Positions 42,607-51,564 of a stretch of 64,000 nucleotides of DNA are shown piece by piece. Made by a program: the position numbers and the translations under genes. Within the stretch, counting starts at the first letter, position 1, and every line of letters begins with the position of its first letter. Source of the stretch: Streptomyces sp. Mut1 (GTDB taxonomy: Bacteria > Actinomycetota > Actinomycetes > Streptomycetales > Streptomycetaceae); contig NZ_CP120997.1 in assembly GCF_030719295.1 (NCBI RefSeq), forward strand, positions 1,426,001 to 1,490,000. Reading direction: 5' to 3'. The notes under the pieces are model-generated. The model saw only the letters and a program-made list of their open reading frames with translations. It made no database searches and had not been told where the DNA came from.

Positions 42607-43326
42607 TCAGTGACCCATGCCCAATCCGCCGTCAACGGGAATGACGGCTCCAGTGATGTACGACGCGTCGTCGGAGGTGAGGAAGCGCACCGCCGCGGCG
42701 ATCTCCTCGGGCTGCGCGTAACGCGCCAGCGGCACCTGGGACAGGATGCCCTTGCGCTGCTCATCGGTGAGCACCTGCGTCATCTCGGTGTCGACGAAGC
42801 CGGGCGCGACGACGTTGAAGGTGATGTTGCGCGAACCGAGCTCGCGCGCCAGCGACCTGGCGAAGCCGACCAGACCGGCCTTGGACGCGGCGTAGTTGGC
42901 CTGGCCTGCCGAGCCGAGGAGGCCGACGACCGAGGAGATGAGGACCACGCGGCCCTTCTTGGCGCGCAGCATGCCGCGGTTGGCGCGCTTGACGACCCGG
43001 AAGGTGCCGGTGAGGTTGGTGTCGAGTACGGACGTGAAGTCGTCCTCGGACATCCGCATCAGCAACTGGTCCTTGGTGATACCGGCGTTGGCGACCAGCA
43101 CCTCCACGTTGCCGTGCTTCTCCTCGATCTCCTTGTAGGCCTGCTCCACCTGCTCCGTGTCGGTGATGTCGCAACGGACCGCGAGAACACCGGCATCGGT
43201 GAGCGCCACGGGTGGCTCGCCGGAACGGTAGGTGATCGCGACCTTGTCGCCGTTGTCGGCGAAAGCGCGGGCGATGGCGAGGCCGATGCCCCGGTTTCCT
43301 CCGGTGACGAGAACCGAGCGGCTCAA
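42607..43326 (-). CDS. fabG: 3-oxoacyl-[acyl-carrier-protein] reductase
   Basis: 239 aa from a TTG at 43326, preceded by AAGGGTGATCCG; no other start fits MSRSVLVTGGNRGIGLAIAR. Classical SDR: TGGNRGIG nucleotide loop, ANAGITKDQLL, catalytic Ser in VVLISSVVGLLGSAGQ and YAASKAGLVG (Tyr-x3-Lys). Reduces 3-ketoacyl-ACP with NADPH. Operon partner of fabI, 5 bp apart, as in S. coelicolor (SCO1815-SCO1814). It forms the left flank of the defence island. Confidence 0.94.
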   Translation of the reverse strand: MSRSVLVTGGNRGIGLAIARAFADNGDKVAITYRSGEPPVALTDAGVLAVRCDITDTEQVEQAYKEIEEKHGNVEVLVANAGITKDQLLMRMSEDDFTSVLDTNLTGTFRVVKRANRGMLRAKKGRVVLISSVVGLLGSAGQANYAASKAGLVGFARSLARELGSRNITFNVVAPGFVDTEMTQVLTDEQRKGILSQVPLARYAQPEEIAAAVRFLTSDDASYITGAVIPVDGGLGMGH

Positions 43327-43418
43327 CGGATCACCCTTTCGATAGCGGTCTGGTACCTCGAAAACCTATCGGTACCGCCCGCGCCGCGGGGAATCGCCCC
43401 CTGACAGGGCCTCCCCCC

Positions 43419-43445
43419 GGTCACTGTGGGGTTCCTACAGTGACC
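43419..43445. terminator. hairpin after the PIN toxin gene
   Basis: 9-bp inverted repeat GGTCACTGT (43419-43427) / ACAGTGACC (43437-43445) directly downstream of the toxin gene at the island's left edge. Confidence 0.55.
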
Positions 43446-43452
43446 CGCCCCC

Positions 43453-43848
43453 TCAGTCCGCCAGACCGGGGGCGTGAGCCGACAGCCCCGCGGCACGCGC
43501 GGTTTCGAGCATCCTCCGGTCGTAGGTGACCAGGGCGGTCAGATCGTCCCGCAACGAGAGCGCGCTGGCCACGTGGATCGCGTCCAGCGTCCTCAGACGC
43601 CCGACCAGCAGAGCCGCCGCGTCACGCACCTCACGGGTGAGGAGAACCTCGGTGATCCGAGCGTCCAGGTCCTCCATGGCCTTTGGGAAATGCCCCATGA
43701 GGTCCAGCGTCCGCACTGTCTCCACGAAGCCGAGTGTGCTGGTGGCGAGCGGCTCCACAGCCTTCTCCTGGAGAAAGGCGTCGAGCGCACCCCAGTGGCT
43801 CCGCCGGGTCATCCAGGTGACGAGGGCGGACGTGTCCATGTAGATCAA
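43453..43848 (-). CDS. PIN-domain toxin (VapC-like)
   Basis: 131 aa from a TTG at 43848 that overlaps the antitoxin stop as TTGA; the ATG at 43839 would lose MIY. PIN acidic residues are in order: YMDTSALVTW (first Asp), FVETVRTLDLMG (Glu), TLDAIHVASAL (Asp) and TYDRRM (Asp). A Mg-dependent ribonuclease; substrate not predictable. Translationally coupled to the Phd-type antitoxin, a standard TA arrangement. Confidence 0.92.
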   Translation of the reverse strand: MIYMDTSALVTWMTRRSHWGALDAFLQEKAVEPLATSTLGFVETVRTLDLMGHFPKAMEDLDARITEVLLTREVRDAAALLVGRLRTLDAIHVASALSLRDDLTALVTYDRRMLETARAAGLSAHAPGLAD

Positions 43849-44129
43849 CGGTCGTCTTCTTCGCGCTCGGCCAGCAGCAGCGCCATGGGGTCGACGCCCT
43901 CCGGCACCTCGTAGTGCGGCATGCTGTCCCGCTCGGCGGCGGTAACCGGCTTCAGCTTGATCTTTCCCTGCGCCACCAGGTGCGCGTACCGCTCCATAGG
44001 ACTGCCAGCCGGTGACAGTATCGCGATCACATTGCCGTGCCGGGTGACCTCGATCGCCTCGCCCTTCTCGACCCGGGCGAAGACCGCACTGGGGTTGTAC
44101 GAGAACTCTCGGACGGAAATGGTGCTCAT
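43845..44129 (-). CDS. Phd/YefM-type antitoxin
   Basis: 94 aa from the ATG at 44129. Phd N-terminal DNA-binding fold (STISVREFSYNPSAVFARVE, EAIEVTRHGNVIAILSPAGS) with an acidic C-terminus (LLLAEREEDDR) that should occlude the PIN toxin. Likely autorepresses from the 92-bp upstream spacer, which contains repeated and inverted AGTCG/CGACT pentamers. Confidence 0.9.
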   Translation of the reverse strand: MSTISVREFSYNPSAVFARVEKGEAIEVTRHGNVIAILSPAGSPMERYAHLVAQGKIKLKPVTAAERDSMPHYEVPEGVDPMALLLAEREEDDR

Positions 44130-44221
44130 GGCGGCCCCTAGAGTCGTGCCTACTTAGATTCGACTGTACCCACAAATGTGAGACTCGACTTGCGGCTGGC
44201 CGCCCCAACCCCCCTTGGCCG

Positions 44222-46378
44222 TCACTCTGCGTCCTTGTCCTTCTCCAGGCTGTCAAGAAGCCTCCGGGCGAGGCCTGCCAGCGTCTCCCCGTCCTGGGTG
44301 GCCCAACGGGCGGTGCCCTGGTTCGAGACCGGGCGCCCTTCCCAGCCGGCCAGCTCCCACATACGTGCGATGAGCCCGGTGGGCGAGTACGAGAGTCCAT
44401 CGGCGGCCCAGACGACGGGGCGGGCCCGGTTGGTGTTGGTCCATTTCGCGAGTGCCCGTCGCGGGTTCGCAGCGAGCCAGTCCGCCAGCGCGTCCTTCTC
44501 GGGCTGGACATACAGGGCAAGGTTCAGGGGGGCACCTTCGTCAAGCGCACCACTGTCGACGATCACATGCACGGCGTTGGGCCTGCGTGTCTTACGCGGC
44601 TTGTTTGCCTGTCGCCGGTACTTCGCCGCAGCGTCTGCGGCCCCTCCCCCGTCCAGAACTGCCAGCACGGCGGTGACAACCTCCGCCGTCTGCCCAGGGT
44701 CGGCACACAGTCGCTGCACACTGGTCCGGGGACCCACCTCGTCGTCCAGAACCTGCACAAGCACGGGGACCACCCGCTTGACGACACCCGGGGCTTGGGC
44801 CACCGCTTCAGCGGCCCAGGCCAGAGTCTGGTCCGGTTCCCCCATTCCGGCGTCTTGAGCGAGCAGCCACCGGAACACCAGGTGGGCGATGAGGAAGGCA
44901 CCGTCGTCTACCGCAGCGGCCGCCCGCCCGGTGTACTGCTCGCGCTCTGTACGCAGAGCCGTCCGCACCGCCCGTAGGACCTTTACTGCATTCCAGATCT
45001 CGTACACACCCGGCACCGAGCGGAAAAGAGGGTCGTAAATGCCGCTGCCACCCCGTTCCCACAGCACATCGGTGGAACCAGCCGCCACGAGCCGCGCGGC
45101 GAACCGGCTCCCGGTATGGGCGCAAGCCAACGCGCACGTCGCCTCCACGACGGAGCAGCCCTCATCGCCCTGCGGTTCGAGTTCGCTACGGCGCACGCTG
45201 TAGTCGAGGCCGAGTTCAGCTCGGAAATCTGCCATGAGCTCCGCTTGGACGGGATCGAGGGCGATGCGGTCCCGTTCGGTGATGTGGTTCTGCCGGTTGG
45301 TGGCCTGGGTGGTCCGGTTTGCGAATTCGGCGTCGCCGCCGGTGACAATGAAGCGGACGGTCACCTGGGCGAGTTCGGCTTCCTCCGCCTGCTGGGCCGC
45401 GTCGATTACGGAGCGCACAGTCTGGGCTCCGTTCACCACGCTGGCGCCGTGGGCAGTGAGCCGGACGTGGCCACGTTCAGGGAACTTCTGCGACGCGGGC
45501 ACCGCGTCTACGGCGTCACATAGGACCGTGACACCGTTGTTGAAGTACCAGAAGTGGGACGGTTCCTCGGTGAGGGTGTCCACCAGTTCCTTGTTGATGG
45601 GGGTCAGCCCCAGCGGATTACGGATGTTGCGGGCGAACAGCTCGTTGCCGTGCTCAGCCCAGGTCGCGATCTCCTCCGCCTGCACGATTCCCTCGTACGA
45701 GACATAGGGCGAGGACACACTGAACCAGGGGCGCAGCATCACTTCCAGGGTGACGGGCTCACTCTGCTGGTCCTCGCGCACGAGAGCATGGACCTCCGGG
45801 GCGCGCAGGAACTCGTGATCGACGTAGTCGCCGTGGGAGTTGAATTCGCTCTCGCCGTTCTTGAGGGCCCGCAACACGCCCGGTGCGGGAGGCTCGGTTC
45901 CCATGAGGACGATCACCTGCGTGATCCGGGTCGCCTTCTCACCGATCAGCTCATGGGCTCGCTTGGCGAGTATCTGACCGCGCGGGTTGAACTGGGCGGC
46001 CTCTCCGGAGTCGATGAGGGTCAGTCCCGCGAAGAGCTTCTGCACGGCGGTCTCGTCCGCGGTGGCCGTCCCCTTCGGACTCCATTTGGCCTGGACGAGG
46101 TGGATGCGTGCCGCTGCCTCGTCGATGGCAATGGCGTCGATCCCCTGGTCCTGGCCCCCGTCGATGACGCACTCTGCCGCCTGCTCGGCCGTCCACCCCG
46201 TCATAAGCCGCACAGCGTGCGCCGCCAGCGCGCGGGAGCGGAAGGCCGGCGCGGTCTGCTTCGGCGGCCGGTTACCGAAGTCGCTCATGTCGATGAGGTC
46301 GGCATACGTTTCGTCGAAGGCGCGCTCGGTCTGGCGGACCTGAGTGGGGACATCGGGCTGCTGAGGGGCGGCGTTCAT
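44222..46378 (-). CDS. AIPR (abortive phage resistance) protein with N-terminal nuclease-like motif
   Basis: 718 aa from the ATG at 46378. The AIPR domain is clear: HFWYFNNGVTVLCD (about 275-288), SVVNGAQTVRSVIDAA (313-328) and TTQATNRQNHITERDRIALD (356-375). In addition residues 74-98 read GGQDQGIDAIAIDE then HLVQAKW, an acid plus Q-x-K arrangement typical of PD-(D/E)XK nucleases, so nuclease and AIPR modules appear fused. The C-terminal 200 residues are unassigned. 59 bp downstream of the orphan methylase, same strand. AIPR proteins are linked to abortive infection; the mechanism is unknown. Confidence 0.9.
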   Translation of the reverse strand: MNAAPQQPDVPTQVRQTERAFDETYADLIDMSDFGNRPPKQTAPAFRSRALAAHAVRLMTGWTAEQAAECVIDGGQDQGIDAIAIDEAAARIHLVQAKWSPKGTATADETAVQKLFAGLTLIDSGEAAQFNPRGQILAKRAHELIGEKATRITQVIVLMGTEPPAPGVLRALKNGESEFNSHGDYVDHEFLRAPEVHALVREDQQSEPVTLEVMLRPWFSVSSPYVSYEGIVQAEEIATWAEHGNELFARNIRNPLGLTPINKELVDTLTEEPSHFWYFNNGVTVLCDAVDAVPASQKFPERGHVRLTAHGASVVNGAQTVRSVIDAAQQAEEAELAQVTVRFIVTGGDAEFANRTTQATNRQNHITERDRIALDPVQAELMADFRAELGLDYSVRRSELEPQGDEGCSVVEATCALACAHTGSRFAARLVAAGSTDVLWERGGSGIYDPLFRSVPGVYEIWNAVKVLRAVRTALRTEREQYTGRAAAAVDDGAFLIAHLVFRWLLAQDAGMGEPDQTLAWAAEAVAQAPGVVKRVVPVLVQVLDDEVGPRTSVQRLCADPGQTAEVVTAVLAVLDGGGAADAAAKYRRQANKPRKTRRPNAVHVIVDSGALDEGAPLNLALYVQPEKDALADWLAANPRRALAKWTNTNRARPVVWAADGLSYSPTGLIARMWELAGWEGRPVSNQGTARWATQDGETLAGLARRLLDSLEKDKDAE

Positions 46379-46437
46379 GGTCTTCCTGTCCGGCCGAATG
46401 CGTGTGGGTGACGGGTGCGGATACGAGGACGGCAGTC

Positions 46438-47943
46438 TCAGCCGAGGGAATCCAGCACTGCTTCGAAGCTCCGCTGCGCGTCGCCGAGGTGGTCGATGAT
46501 CGAGCGCGCGATGTCGCGTGGATCGCCGGAGTCGCCCTGTGCCTCGGCGAGGTTGGCTCGCAGGTCGAGGCTGACGCCGGAACTGTTCAGGATCTTCCGT
46601 ACGGCATCACGGTCGTAGCGCTTGAAGCGCGACGATTCGGTGCGGCCGGTGAATCCTTCCTCCCCGGGCCGAAACGCCTCCAGGAACTCCGCGAAGTCGT
46701 CTTCGGAAAGCGGATTCTCGGTGTCCGTGTGGTGGATGTCGCGAGCGTCGTACACCCATAGCTCGTCGGTGTTCGGCTCACCGGTCGGACGCCTCACCGA
46801 CTTGGTGAAGAAGAGAACGTTCGACTTCGAGTTGGTGTCGTGGAACATGCCGGTCGGCAGGCGCAGCAGAGTGTGCACGGTGCAGTTCTTCAGCAGCTCC
46901 CTGCGGATTGCGGCCGCCGCACCACGCTGGAACAGCACACCGTCCGGGACGAAGACGGCCGCCCGGGCGCCTCGGGGCAGGGTGATGGCCAGGTGCTGGA
47001 GGAAGTTGGCCGGAAGCGTGGCGTTCTGCGCCCAGAAGTCGTCCCGCTGCTCGGTGTTCGTCTCCACGCTCTTGAACGGCGGGTTGCAGATGGCGACCGT
47101 CGCGGCCACGTCCCGTTCGTGCCGGCGAACCAGCCGGTCCTTCACCCTGAGCGAGTCCGCGCGCAGGACCGGGGGCACGTCGTGGAACTGCCGTCCGGTG
47201 TTCAGCAGCACGTTCATCGTCGCCAGGCGGCACATCTGCACGTCGATGTCGGCACCAGCTATGGCGGAGGCGTCGACGCGGTCCCCGTGCGCCGCCATCT
47301 CCCGGTGCGCGGCAATCAGACTGGTACCAGCCCCGACGGCCGTGTCGATCACCCGGTCCTGAGGGGCGAGGGCGAGCGCCTCGGCAATGACCTTCAGCAG
47401 GTACGGAGGGGTAAGGAACTGGCCCGTCTCCCGCTTGGCCCGGATGTCGTCGCGGCAGCCTCCGATCAACAGGGAGAAGGCCGCACCGAGTTCGTCCCGC
47501 TTCACGTCCGCCCAGCGGTACGGGTCGAACTCCTCGATGATCAGCCGTCCGAGTTCTGCCATCCGGTCCACAGGCCAGGGACGGGACTCCTGGAACAGGA
47601 CACTGGCGATGGCCCTCCGCGGGTCCTCCGGATTCGGCCTGCCGAGCTCCGTCATCAGCCGGGTCAGTGCTGCGTGCAGATCCTCCCCGCTGGCAAGTAC
47701 GAGGCACGGCCAGCTCTCCGCCGGGGCGATCGGCCGGCTTGCGAACATCCCGGATCGCTGGGTGTGTTCGTGGTCGATCTTGAGGAAGAGCAGGTAGGCG
47801 ATGTGCTCGGTGAATTCCAGTCGGGTCAGCGCCTTGGCGCTGGTTTTGAGTTCGTAGAAACGCTGCCAGCGTTCGAAGATTCCCTTCGCCGTCCAGTGCG
47901 TCTCTGGCCCCCTGGCCCCGATTCCGTCGCGCTCTGCCGCCAT
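46438..47943 (-). CDS. orphan HsdM-like N6-adenine DNA methyltransferase
   Basis: 501 aa from the ATG at 47943. HsdM layout: an N-terminal helical domain (FTEHIAYLLFLKIDHEHTQR), motif X GQFLTPP (174-180), SAM motif I written DTAVGAGT (200-207) in place of the usual DPxCGTG, and catalytic motif IV NPPF (287-290). Later LLRLPTGMFHDTNSKSNVLF matches HsdM. No hsdS or hsdR gene accompanies it; the next gene is the AIPR protein. Probably an m6A methylase whose specificity is either intrinsic or supplied elsewhere. Confidence 0.9.
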   Translation of the reverse strand: MAAERDGIGARGPETHWTAKGIFERWQRFYELKTSAKALTRLEFTEHIAYLLFLKIDHEHTQRSGMFASRPIAPAESWPCLVLASGEDLHAALTRLMTELGRPNPEDPRRAIASVLFQESRPWPVDRMAELGRLIIEEFDPYRWADVKRDELGAAFSLLIGGCRDDIRAKRETGQFLTPPYLLKVIAEALALAPQDRVIDTAVGAGTSLIAAHREMAAHGDRVDASAIAGADIDVQMCRLATMNVLLNTGRQFHDVPPVLRADSLRVKDRLVRRHERDVAATVAICNPPFKSVETNTEQRDDFWAQNATLPANFLQHLAITLPRGARAAVFVPDGVLFQRGAAAAIRRELLKNCTVHTLLRLPTGMFHDTNSKSNVLFFTKSVRRPTGEPNTDELWVYDARDIHHTDTENPLSEDDFAEFLEAFRPGEEGFTGRTESSRFKRYDRDAVRKILNSSGVSLDLRANLAEAQGDSGDPRDIARSIIDHLGDAQRSFEAVLDSLG

Positions 47944-48149
47944 GCCTCGCCCGCCCTCGTGCGTCCCGGTTCGAGTGGATGCGCCGGCCGGCCGCTCACC
48001 GTCCTGGGCAGACGCCGACTACGGCGGCCAAGGCTCTCGGCAACGCATCGGACCGGACGACCGGGCCGCAGGCGATCAACTCCCTCCCATCGTAGGCATA
48101 CCTTCACGATCAGCACGACAAGATTGACGGTCGGTGACGAGAAGACCTG

Positions 48150-48620
48150 TCAGGCCCCTGCCTCCCCCTCTCCCGGGATCCGGCAGCGCACCTGCTTCCC
48201 CACCGGCGTGCCCTCGACCCGCCACCCCGGCGCGAGCAGGTCGATCGTGGGCAACCCGCGCCCCGACCCCGCCTCGGGGTCGTCCATCCGCACGCCGCCG
48301 GCCACGGGCAGCGCCAGCCGGTACGGATCGTGCAGCCTGACCCGCACCCCGCGTTCCGCCCCCTCGCCGTACCCCCGCGACGGCTCCACGGCCACCTCGG
48401 CGACGAGCGGCAGGAAGTCGCCACAGGCCCGCACCGCGTTCCCGAACAGTTCGGACATCACCAACTACGCCGCGTGCGCCCGCCCTTCGCCGACACCCGC
48501 GTCGGCGAGCGTCTTGCCGATCAGGGCGCGGGTGGCGCGAAGATGGTCTGGAGTGGCGGAGAGGCGGAGGACGAAGCCAGTGGGGGTGGGGGTGTGGTAC
48601 CAGCCGAGGGAGTGGGGCAT
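48150..48620 (-). pseudogene. ATP-binding (anti-sigma-like HATPase) regulator, interrupted by TAG
   Basis: From the ATG at 48620 the frame reads MPHSLGWYHTPTPTGFVLRL and on to EGRAHAA, the standard opening of the Streptomyces ATP-binding regulator family. Then TAG (48465-48467) stops it at codon 52. The frame then resumes with LVMSELFGNAVRACGDFLPL and the G-box DPEAGSGRGLPTIDLLAPGW to 48150. The relatives normally have Gln at the TAG, so one C-to-T change explains it. The N-terminal part before the HATPase core is severed. Divergent from the HTH gene. Confidence 0.88.
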
Positions 48621-48777
48621 GGGGGCTCCTACGTCGGAAGGGGGCGAACTCTGCCCGCCCTACGCTCACCTGAAGGTGCCCTTCATTCATATAAACCCGC
48701 AAGTCTATCACCCAATATGATGGATCGAACCTCTATTCCCCTGGACCGTCAAGGTTTTCCGCTGAGAGGCTCCTTGA
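48621..48777. promoter_or_regulatory. AT-rich divergent spacer between the ATP-binding and HTH genes
   Basis: 157 bp, with a run from 48680 to 48760 that is much richer in A/T than the flanks. TATGAT (48716-48721) is a plausible -10 for the rightward gene. No clear -35. Confidence 0.45.
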
Positions 48778-49648
48778 ATGCCAAACGCACGCCCCGTACC
48801 TACCGTTCGACGCCGACGACTCGGCGAAGCCCTACGCAGGTACCGCAACACGACCGGGCTGAGTCTCGACGCGGCATCCGCTGAGCTCGGCTGGCTGGGC
48901 CCGAAGCTGTCTCAGATCGAGACCGCCAACGGCCACATCCGCCCGGCCGACGTCGCTCCGCTGCTCAAGGTCTACGGGGTAACAGATCCCGATGTCGTGA
49001 ACGCTCTGGAAGGCCTCGCCAAAGACGCACGAAAGCAGCGCTGGTGGCAGACCGACAGTAGAATGGTGGCCCAGGCGTACGCGGACTGCATCTCCCTGGA
49101 ATCGGACGCGGAGAGCTTGCACGTCTGGAGCCCGCTCCTGGTCCCAGGTCTGCTCCAGACGGCTGGATACGCGCGCGAGACCCGTAAACGCCAACGCAAC
49201 CACCCGTACTCCGGGAGAGGTTGCTGCTCTGTCCGAGGTACGCATGGCGCGGCAGGCGGTACTCACCCGGCCCGATGGCCCTATGAAGTTCTGGGCCGTT
49301 CTCCATGAAGCGGTCCTGTACCAGCGGTTCGCAGTGCGGCCCGACACCATGCGCGACCAGTTGCGGCGCCTGTTGGACATTGCCGAGTTGCCCAGTGTCA
49401 CCCTTCAGGTCATGCCCCTGGCCGCGACCCCTCACCCAGGTGGCGCCGGCGGCTTCAACCTGGTTGGTTTTCCCGGTCCGGTGCCGGACGTCGTTCTCTT
49501 GGAGAATCTCATCGGGGCGACTTACGTTGAGGGCGTCGACGAAGTACAGGTCTTCGCCGACGCCTTCGAGCGCATCGTCGCGGCAGCACTCCCGGTGGAT
49601 GACTCGATGGCCCTCATCACACGATTGGAAGAGGAAAGTCGCAGGTGA
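48778..49648 (+). pseudogene. XRE-family HTH/DUF5753 regulator with a +1 frameshift
   Basis: From the ATG at 48778 the helix-turn-helix (RRLGEALRRYRNTTGLSLDA, LGPKLSQIETANGHIRPADV) runs into DUF5753 (VPGLLQTAGYARET). The frame then breaks at the CCC at 49181-49183. Removing one C gives VNANATTRTPGEVAALSEVR in the next frame, which continues as MARQAVLTRPDGPMKFWAVL through LPSVTLQVMPLA to 49648, exactly the expected order of the family. The unshifted frame ends at 49308. Either a real mutation or a homopolymer sequencing error; the neighbouring TAG favours real decay. Confidence 0.85.
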
Positions 49649-49866
49649 AGGAACCAAAGGCGGAGCTGTACGCGGAGGATCTGTCTGCCGCGAAGTGGCA
49701 CAAGGCGTCTGCGAGCGCAGGTGAGAACGACTGCGTCGAGGTCGCCGAACTGCCGCACGGCGCACGGGCCGTACGGGACTCCAAGAGCCCGGAACGGGAA
49801 CCGCTGCGGTTCACCGCGTCGGAGTGGGCCGCGTTCCGGGCAGGCGTGATAGCGGGCGAGCTCTGA
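49645..49866 (+). CDS. DUF397 domain protein
   Basis: 73 aa from a GTG at 49645 that overlaps the HTH gene's stop as GTGA. DUF397 features: AAKWHKASASAGENDCVEVA, RAVRDSKSPEREPLRF and WAAFRAGV. In Streptomyces these small proteins pair with DUF5753 HTH regulators, here with a disrupted partner. Intact reading frame. Function in the pair is not well established. Confidence 0.9.
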   Translation: MKEPKAELYAEDLSAAKWHKASASAGENDCVEVAELPHGARAVRDSKSPEREPLRFTASEWAAFRAGVIAGEL

Positions 49867-49884
49867 GCCCGTGGAGCAGGGCAC

Positions 49885-49927
49885 GACGGCGGGCCCGTGG
49901 TTCTTCCTGAACCACGGGCCCGCCGTC
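49885..49927. terminator. bidirectional terminator
   Basis: Perfect 19-bp inverted repeat 49885-49903 / 49909-49927 with loop TTCCT, between the DUF397 and hsdM genes. Confidence 0.85.
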
Positions 49928-49932
49928 CATTC

Positions 49933-51564
49933 CTACGTGTCACCGACCGGCGGCGGCACGTCCTTCTTCAACGCCTGGGCCACGGCGGTGAACTCGGCCA
50001 GTGCCACTTCGAGTTCGTCGACGATCTCCTGAGCGATCACGTCCGGCGACGCGTATGTCGCGGTCGTGCTGGAATCGGACTTGAGGACCGTGAGGTCGAG
50101 GTTGGTCTTGTCCCGTGCGATCAACTCGTCGTAGTCGTAGGCACGAAAACGGTCGCTCGGGGTGCGCTTGGTGAAGCCCGTGCCGCCGGAGTGGTAGGCG
50201 GCGACGAAGTCGTCGAGGTGCTGGCGGCCAAGTTGGCGCTGCTTGAGCGTGAAGCGCTGATCGGTGCGGAAGTCGTAGACCCAGAGCTTGCGGGTGCCGG
50301 GGCGGCCTCCGGTGCGCTGGCCCGTCTTGTCGAAGAACAGGACGTTGGCCTTGACGCCGTTGGCGTAGAAGATGCCGGTGGGCAGGCGCAGCAGGGTGTG
50401 GACGTCGCAGAGGTTGAGAAGGTTCCTGCGAATGGTCTCGCCGGCACCGCTCTCGAAGAGGACGTTGTCGGGGAGGACGAGGGCTGCCCGGCCGTTGGTC
50501 TTCAGCAGGTTGTAGATGTGCTGGACGAAGTTGAGTTGCTTGTTGGTCGTCTGCGCCCAGAAGTCGGTGCGAGCCGTGTACGACTCACCGGTCACCGAGC
50601 CGACACCGAAGGGCGGGTTGGCGAGCACGATGTCGTAATGCCGCTTCGGGGGGCGGGCGAGTGAGTCCTGAATGGTGATGAGCGGCTTGGCCTCGGAGTT
50701 TCCGATGCCGTGCAGCAGCATGTTCATCAGGGCGAGGCGGCCGGTCTCGCGGACGAGCTCGTAGCCGGTGATCGCACCGGTTTGGAGGGCCCGCCCCTTG
50801 TCGCCGTACAGCTCGTCCTCGTAGTGCTGAACGAGGTGGGCGTGCGCCGCGATGAGGAAGCCGCCGGTGCCGCAGGCGGGGTCGGTGATGGTCTCACCAG
50901 GCTTCGGCTGGACGCAGTCGACCATCGCGTCGATGAGGGGGCGGGGTGTGAAGTACTGGCCCGCACCGGTCTTGCGGTCCTCGGCTCCGCGCTGGAGGAG
51001 CCCTTCGTAGGCGTCGCCCTTGAGGTCCTGGTTCTCGGTGGTCCAGGTATGGGGATCGATCAGGTCCTTGATCAGCCGTTCGAGGACCGCGGGTTCCTGG
51101 ATCTTGTTCTGCGCCTTGGTAAAGACCTCGCCGAGCATGGTGCCGCCGCGCTGGCCGAGATCCTTGAGGATGAACTCGTAGTGGTCGAGCAGCGCCTCGG
51201 CGGACCGGGTCATCAGGCTCTTCCAGTCCCGTCCCTCGGGCACGAGGGGCTGTTCGGGCATGTTGCGCCGGAAGACGGCCGGGCGGTTCGCACGCTCGTC
51301 GGCCATCTTGAGGAAGAGGAGGTACGTGAGCTGCTCGACGTAGTCGAGCGTGGAGACGCCGGAGTGGCGAAGCAGTTCGCAGTACGACCAGAGACGGTTG
51401 ACGAGGGTGGAGGTCGAGACCGGGGCTGCCGCCGGGGCGGCCTTGGTCTTGTTCTTGACCCCGGCCTCGCGGGGGGTGTCCGCGCCGGGTGCGGACTCGG
51501 TCTCCGCGTTGGTGGGGCTCTCGGAGGCCGGGGTCTCGGTACTGCTGCTCATGATCGTTCTCAC
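49933..51564 (-). CDS. hsdM: Type I restriction-modification methyltransferase subunit HsdM
   Basis: 543 aa from a GTG at 51564 that overlaps the hsdS stop as GTGA; an ATG at 51552 with GAGAA upstream is an alternative. The first 50 residues are a disordered Ser/Thr/Pro/Ala stretch. Then HsdM: VEQLTYLLFLKMADERANRP, motif X GQYFTPR (202-208), motif I DPACGTGGFLIAAH (228 on) and motif IV NPPF (316-319). N6-adenine methylase of the complex, working with HsdS for site choice. Last gene of the hsdR-hsdS-hsdM operon. Confidence 0.96.
   Translation of the reverse strand: MRTIMSSSTETPASESPTNAETESAPGADTPREAGVKNKTKAAPAAAPVSTSTLVNRLWSYCELLRHSGVSTLDYVEQLTYLLFLKMADERANRPAVFRRNMPEQPLVPEGRDWKSLMTRSAEALLDHYEFILKDLGQRGGTMLGEVFTKAQNKIQEPAVLERLIKDLIDPHTWTTENQDLKGDAYEGLLQRGAEDRKTGAGQYFTPRPLIDAMVDCVQPKPGETITDPACGTGGFLIAAHAHLVQHYEDELYGDKGRALQTGAITGYELVRETGRLALMNMLLHGIGNSEAKPLITIQDSLARPPKRHYDIVLANPPFGVGSVTGESYTARTDFWAQTTNKQLNFVQHIYNLLKTNGRAALVLPDNVLFESGAGETIRRNLLNLCDVHTLLRLPTGIFYANGVKANVLFFDKTGQRTGGRPGTRKLWVYDFRTDQRFTLKQRQLGRQHLDDFVAAYHSGGTGFTKRTPSDRFRAYDYDELIARDKTNLDLTVLKSDSSTTATYASPDVIAQEIVDELEVALAEFTAVAQALKKDVPPPVGDT

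Noticed and set aside
43327..43452. attL/attR core direct repeats for the island
   Set aside because: Compared by eye with 56768-56987; no shared repeat longer than chance and no integrase gene were found.
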